Assembly: GCA_024405235.1 (NCBI GenBank)
Contig: JAKSPA010000100.1
Location: 1 to 6,549 of the forward strand
Reading direction: 5' to 3'
Length of the DNA: 6,549 nucleotides
From: Lentisphaeria bacterium
Lineage (GTDB): Bacteria > Verrucomicrobiota > Lentisphaeria > Oligosphaerales > Oligosphaeraceae
A program made the position numbers and the translations under genes. Of the stretch, positions 5,952-6,549 are shown in pieces; position 1 is the first letter of the stretch; every line of letters starts with the position of its first letter. Under the pieces are notes generated by a model. It made no database searches. It had not been told where the DNA came from and saw only the letters and a list, made by a program, of their open reading frames with translations.

Positions 5952-6220
5952 TGTCCAGAAGCATCAAGAAAGGACCTTTTGTTGACGATTCCCTCCTGAA
6001 GAAGTCGGAGGCACTCGCCAAGAGCGGCAAGAAAGAGGCCATCAAGACCTGGAGCCGCCGCTCTGTTATCCTGCCAGAATTCGTTGGTCAGACCTTTGCT
6101 GTTCACAACGGCAAGAGCTTCATCAACGTTTTCGTCACTGAAAACATGGTCGGACACCGTCTGGGTGAATTCGCCGCGACCCGCCTCTTCCGCGGACACG
6201 GTCAGATCTCCGGTAAGTAA
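5951..6220 (+). CDS. rpsS: 30S ribosomal protein S19
   Basis: S19 binds 16S rRNA in the 30S head, together with S13, and contacts the A-site finger bridge. The 89-residue protein has SRSIKKGPFVDDSLLKK (2-18), IKTWSRRSVILPEFVG (31-46), FAVHNGKSF (49-57) and FVTENMVGHRLGEFAATR (61-78), ending in RGHGQISGK. A strong GGAGG at 5938-5942, inside the end of rplB, sits 8 nt before the ATG, and the stop/start overlap points to translational coupling. It is the last gene of this unit. rplV and rpsC, which normally follow it, are absent, and a terminator begins 14 nt after the stop. Confidence 0.98.
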   Translation: MSRSIKKGPFVDDSLLKKSEALAKSGKKEAIKTWSRRSVILPEFVGQTFAVHNGKSFINVFVTENMVGHRLGEFAATRLFRGHGQISGK

Positions 6221-6234
6221 TCCGAACGCCGCAT

Positions 6235-6276
6235 AAAAAAAGCGCCGATGAATCTAATTCGTCGGCGCTTTTTTTT
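6235..6276 (+). terminator. Strong intrinsic terminator after rpsS, symmetrical in both directions
   Basis: Seven A (6235-6241) precede a stem in which GCGCCGA at 6242-6248 pairs with TCGGCGC at 6262-6268. The stem continues inward (TGAAT at 6249-6253 with ATTCG at 6257-6261, one wobble) to a three-base loop CTA, giving 12 pairs. Eight T follow (6269-6276). The A-run and T-run make it suitable for termination of transcripts from either side. It ends the str-S10 unit cleanly. Confidence 0.95.
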
Positions 6277-6279
6277 GTG

Positions 6280-6306
6280 TCTGAGCAATCTGAGCAATCT
6301 GACAAG
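6280..6306. repeat. Short tandem repeat, 9-nt unit TCTGAGCAA
   Basis: Two exact copies of TCTGAGCAA (6280-6288, 6289-6297) are followed by a diverged third copy TCTGACAAG (6298-6306) and perhaps a fourth, TCGGACTGT (6307-6315). Read on the reverse strand, the units give an SD-x type tripeptide repeat, but no real gene carries it. It looks like a decayed intergenic satellite. Confidence 0.75.
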
Positions 6307-6343
6307 TCGGACTGTAAAAGGAAGGGAGCTATATACTTAAGTT

Positions 6344-6370
6344 GCCATGTGGAAAATGTGTAAAATGTGG
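6344..6370. repeat. Short degenerate 9-nt repeat, unit ending ATGTGK
   Basis: Three consecutive 9-mers share the last six positions: GCCATGTGG, AAAATGTGT and AAAATGTGG. The next two 9-mers (ACCAGATAG, GACAAGTTA, to 6388) may be further decayed units. The period equals that of the tract 38 nt upstream, but the unit is different. Confidence 0.55.
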
Positions 6371-6433
6371 ACCAGATAGGACAAGTTAAGTTTATATCCC
6401 CCAAAAAAAAGCCCAAACGGAGAGTTCACTGAA

Positions 6434-6446
6434 TTTTGTCACAAAA
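6434..6446. repeat. 13-nt palindrome TTTTGT-C-ACAAAA
   Basis: This is a perfect 6-bp inverted repeat around a single C. The size and symmetry would suit a dimeric regulator acting on the next gene to the right, but no regulator or target gene is visible. The tail is AT-rich, so chance is quite possible. Confidence 0.3.
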
Positions 6447-6541
6447 CGCGTCCGCGGGAGCCCAAAATCGCATGTAAAAATTGCCAGAATCGCGTACAAC
6501 GCACAGAAATGGCCAAGAAGGCATGTCCACCCCCTTTTGCG

Positions 6542-6547
6542 TATAAT
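6542..6547 (+). promoter_or_regulatory. Consensus -10 box TATAAT at the window edge
   Basis: TATAAT matches the sigma-70-type -10 consensus exactly, in the intergenic tail after a terminator, where a new promoter would be expected. No good -35 is present at 16-18 nt spacing (best AAGGCA at 6518-6523). The start site would lie outside the window. The call is suggestive only. Confidence 0.35.
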
Positions 6548-6549
6548 AA

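Larger units (their letters stand above)
6277..6549. other. Non-coding tail after the terminator
   Basis: I find no supported gene in these 273 bases. The stretch is more AT-rich than the genes. It holds two short 9-nt-period repeat tracts, an eight-A run (6403-6410), a direct repeat AGCCCAAA (6410-6417 and 6459-6466), a 13-nt palindrome and a TATAAT at the right edge. A plus-strand frame opens at ATG 6509 and runs off the window without a ribosome site. A minus-strand frame enters from the right edge and stops near 6439. Neither resembles a family I know. The next transcription unit probably begins beyond the window. Confidence 0.6.

Noticed and set aside
6403..6410. Minus-strand terminator using the eight-base A-run (T on the minus strand)
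   Set aside because: No stable inverted repeat lies just before the T-run on that strand.
6135..6416. Minus-strand frame of 93 codons across the terminator
   Set aside because: It runs through the rpsS end, the terminator stem and the 9-nt repeats. The composition is that of non-coding DNA, and no ribosome site is convincing.
6509..6549. A gene starting MAKKACPPPF and running off the right edge
   Set aside because: No Shine-Dalgarno precedes it, only 13 codons are visible, they match no known N-terminus, and the frame overlaps the TATAAT.
1..6549. CRISPR array, insertion sequence, tRNA or rRNA
   Set aside because: No spaced direct repeats of suitable size, no transposase or terminal inverted repeats, and no cloverleaf or rRNA-like stretch were found.

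Overview
The window is a compact bacterial ribosomal-protein locus, read entirely on the + strand. It joins the str cluster (rpsL, rpsG and an EF-G-type gene) directly to the first part of the S10 cluster (rpsJ, rplC, rplD, rplW, rplB, rpsS). Gene order, strong Shine-Dalgarno sites and textbook ribosomal protein sequences leave no doubt about these nine genes. The organism is a bacterium of moderately high GC. A PVC-superphylum member (Lentisphaerota, Kiritimatiellota or Verrucomicrobiota type) is my best guess. It rests on the split S10 cluster, the EF-G2-like GTPase and decayed 9-nt-period repeats in the tail, and it is an inference, not a proof.

Layout: 1-86 is an AT-rich leader with part of a possible promoter. 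rpsL (87-485) and rpsG (514-981) follow. A 118-nt spacer (982-1099) holds two strong hairpins and no Shine-Dalgarno. Then comes a diverged EF-G (1100-3160), and a tight run of six ribosomal protein genes (3174-6220) with gaps of at most 27 nt, ending in a TAATG stop/start overlap between rplB and rpsS. A near-perfect intrinsic terminator, symmetrical enough to work in both directions, closes the unit at 6235-6276. The last 270 bases are non-coding as far as I can see and hold two short 9-nt-period repeat tracts, a 13-nt palindrome and a TATAAT at the very edge.

S12, S7, S10 and S19 are small-subunit proteins, and L3, L4, L23 and L2 are large-subunit proteins. The GTPase acts on the assembled ribosome. 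Most of the locus is ordinary, but several points are not. (1) The EF-G at the fusA position lacks the domain IV tip motifs of translocating EF-G and looks like the ribosome-recycling EF-G2 (mtEFG2/spdEFG2) type. Its codon use is relaxed, it has no Shine-Dalgarno, and tuf is missing after it. (2) L2 has Ser and Met in place of the two histidines of the DHPHGGGEG motif, including the residue equivalent to E. coli His229. (3) S12 carries Arg at position 88, a substitution known to give streptomycin resistance elsewhere. (4) The S10 operon stops at rpsS, so rplV, rpsC, rplP and the rest must lie elsewhere. I see no mobile element, CRISPR array, tRNA or rRNA, and no wholly new gene system. The novelty is in the altered translation components.
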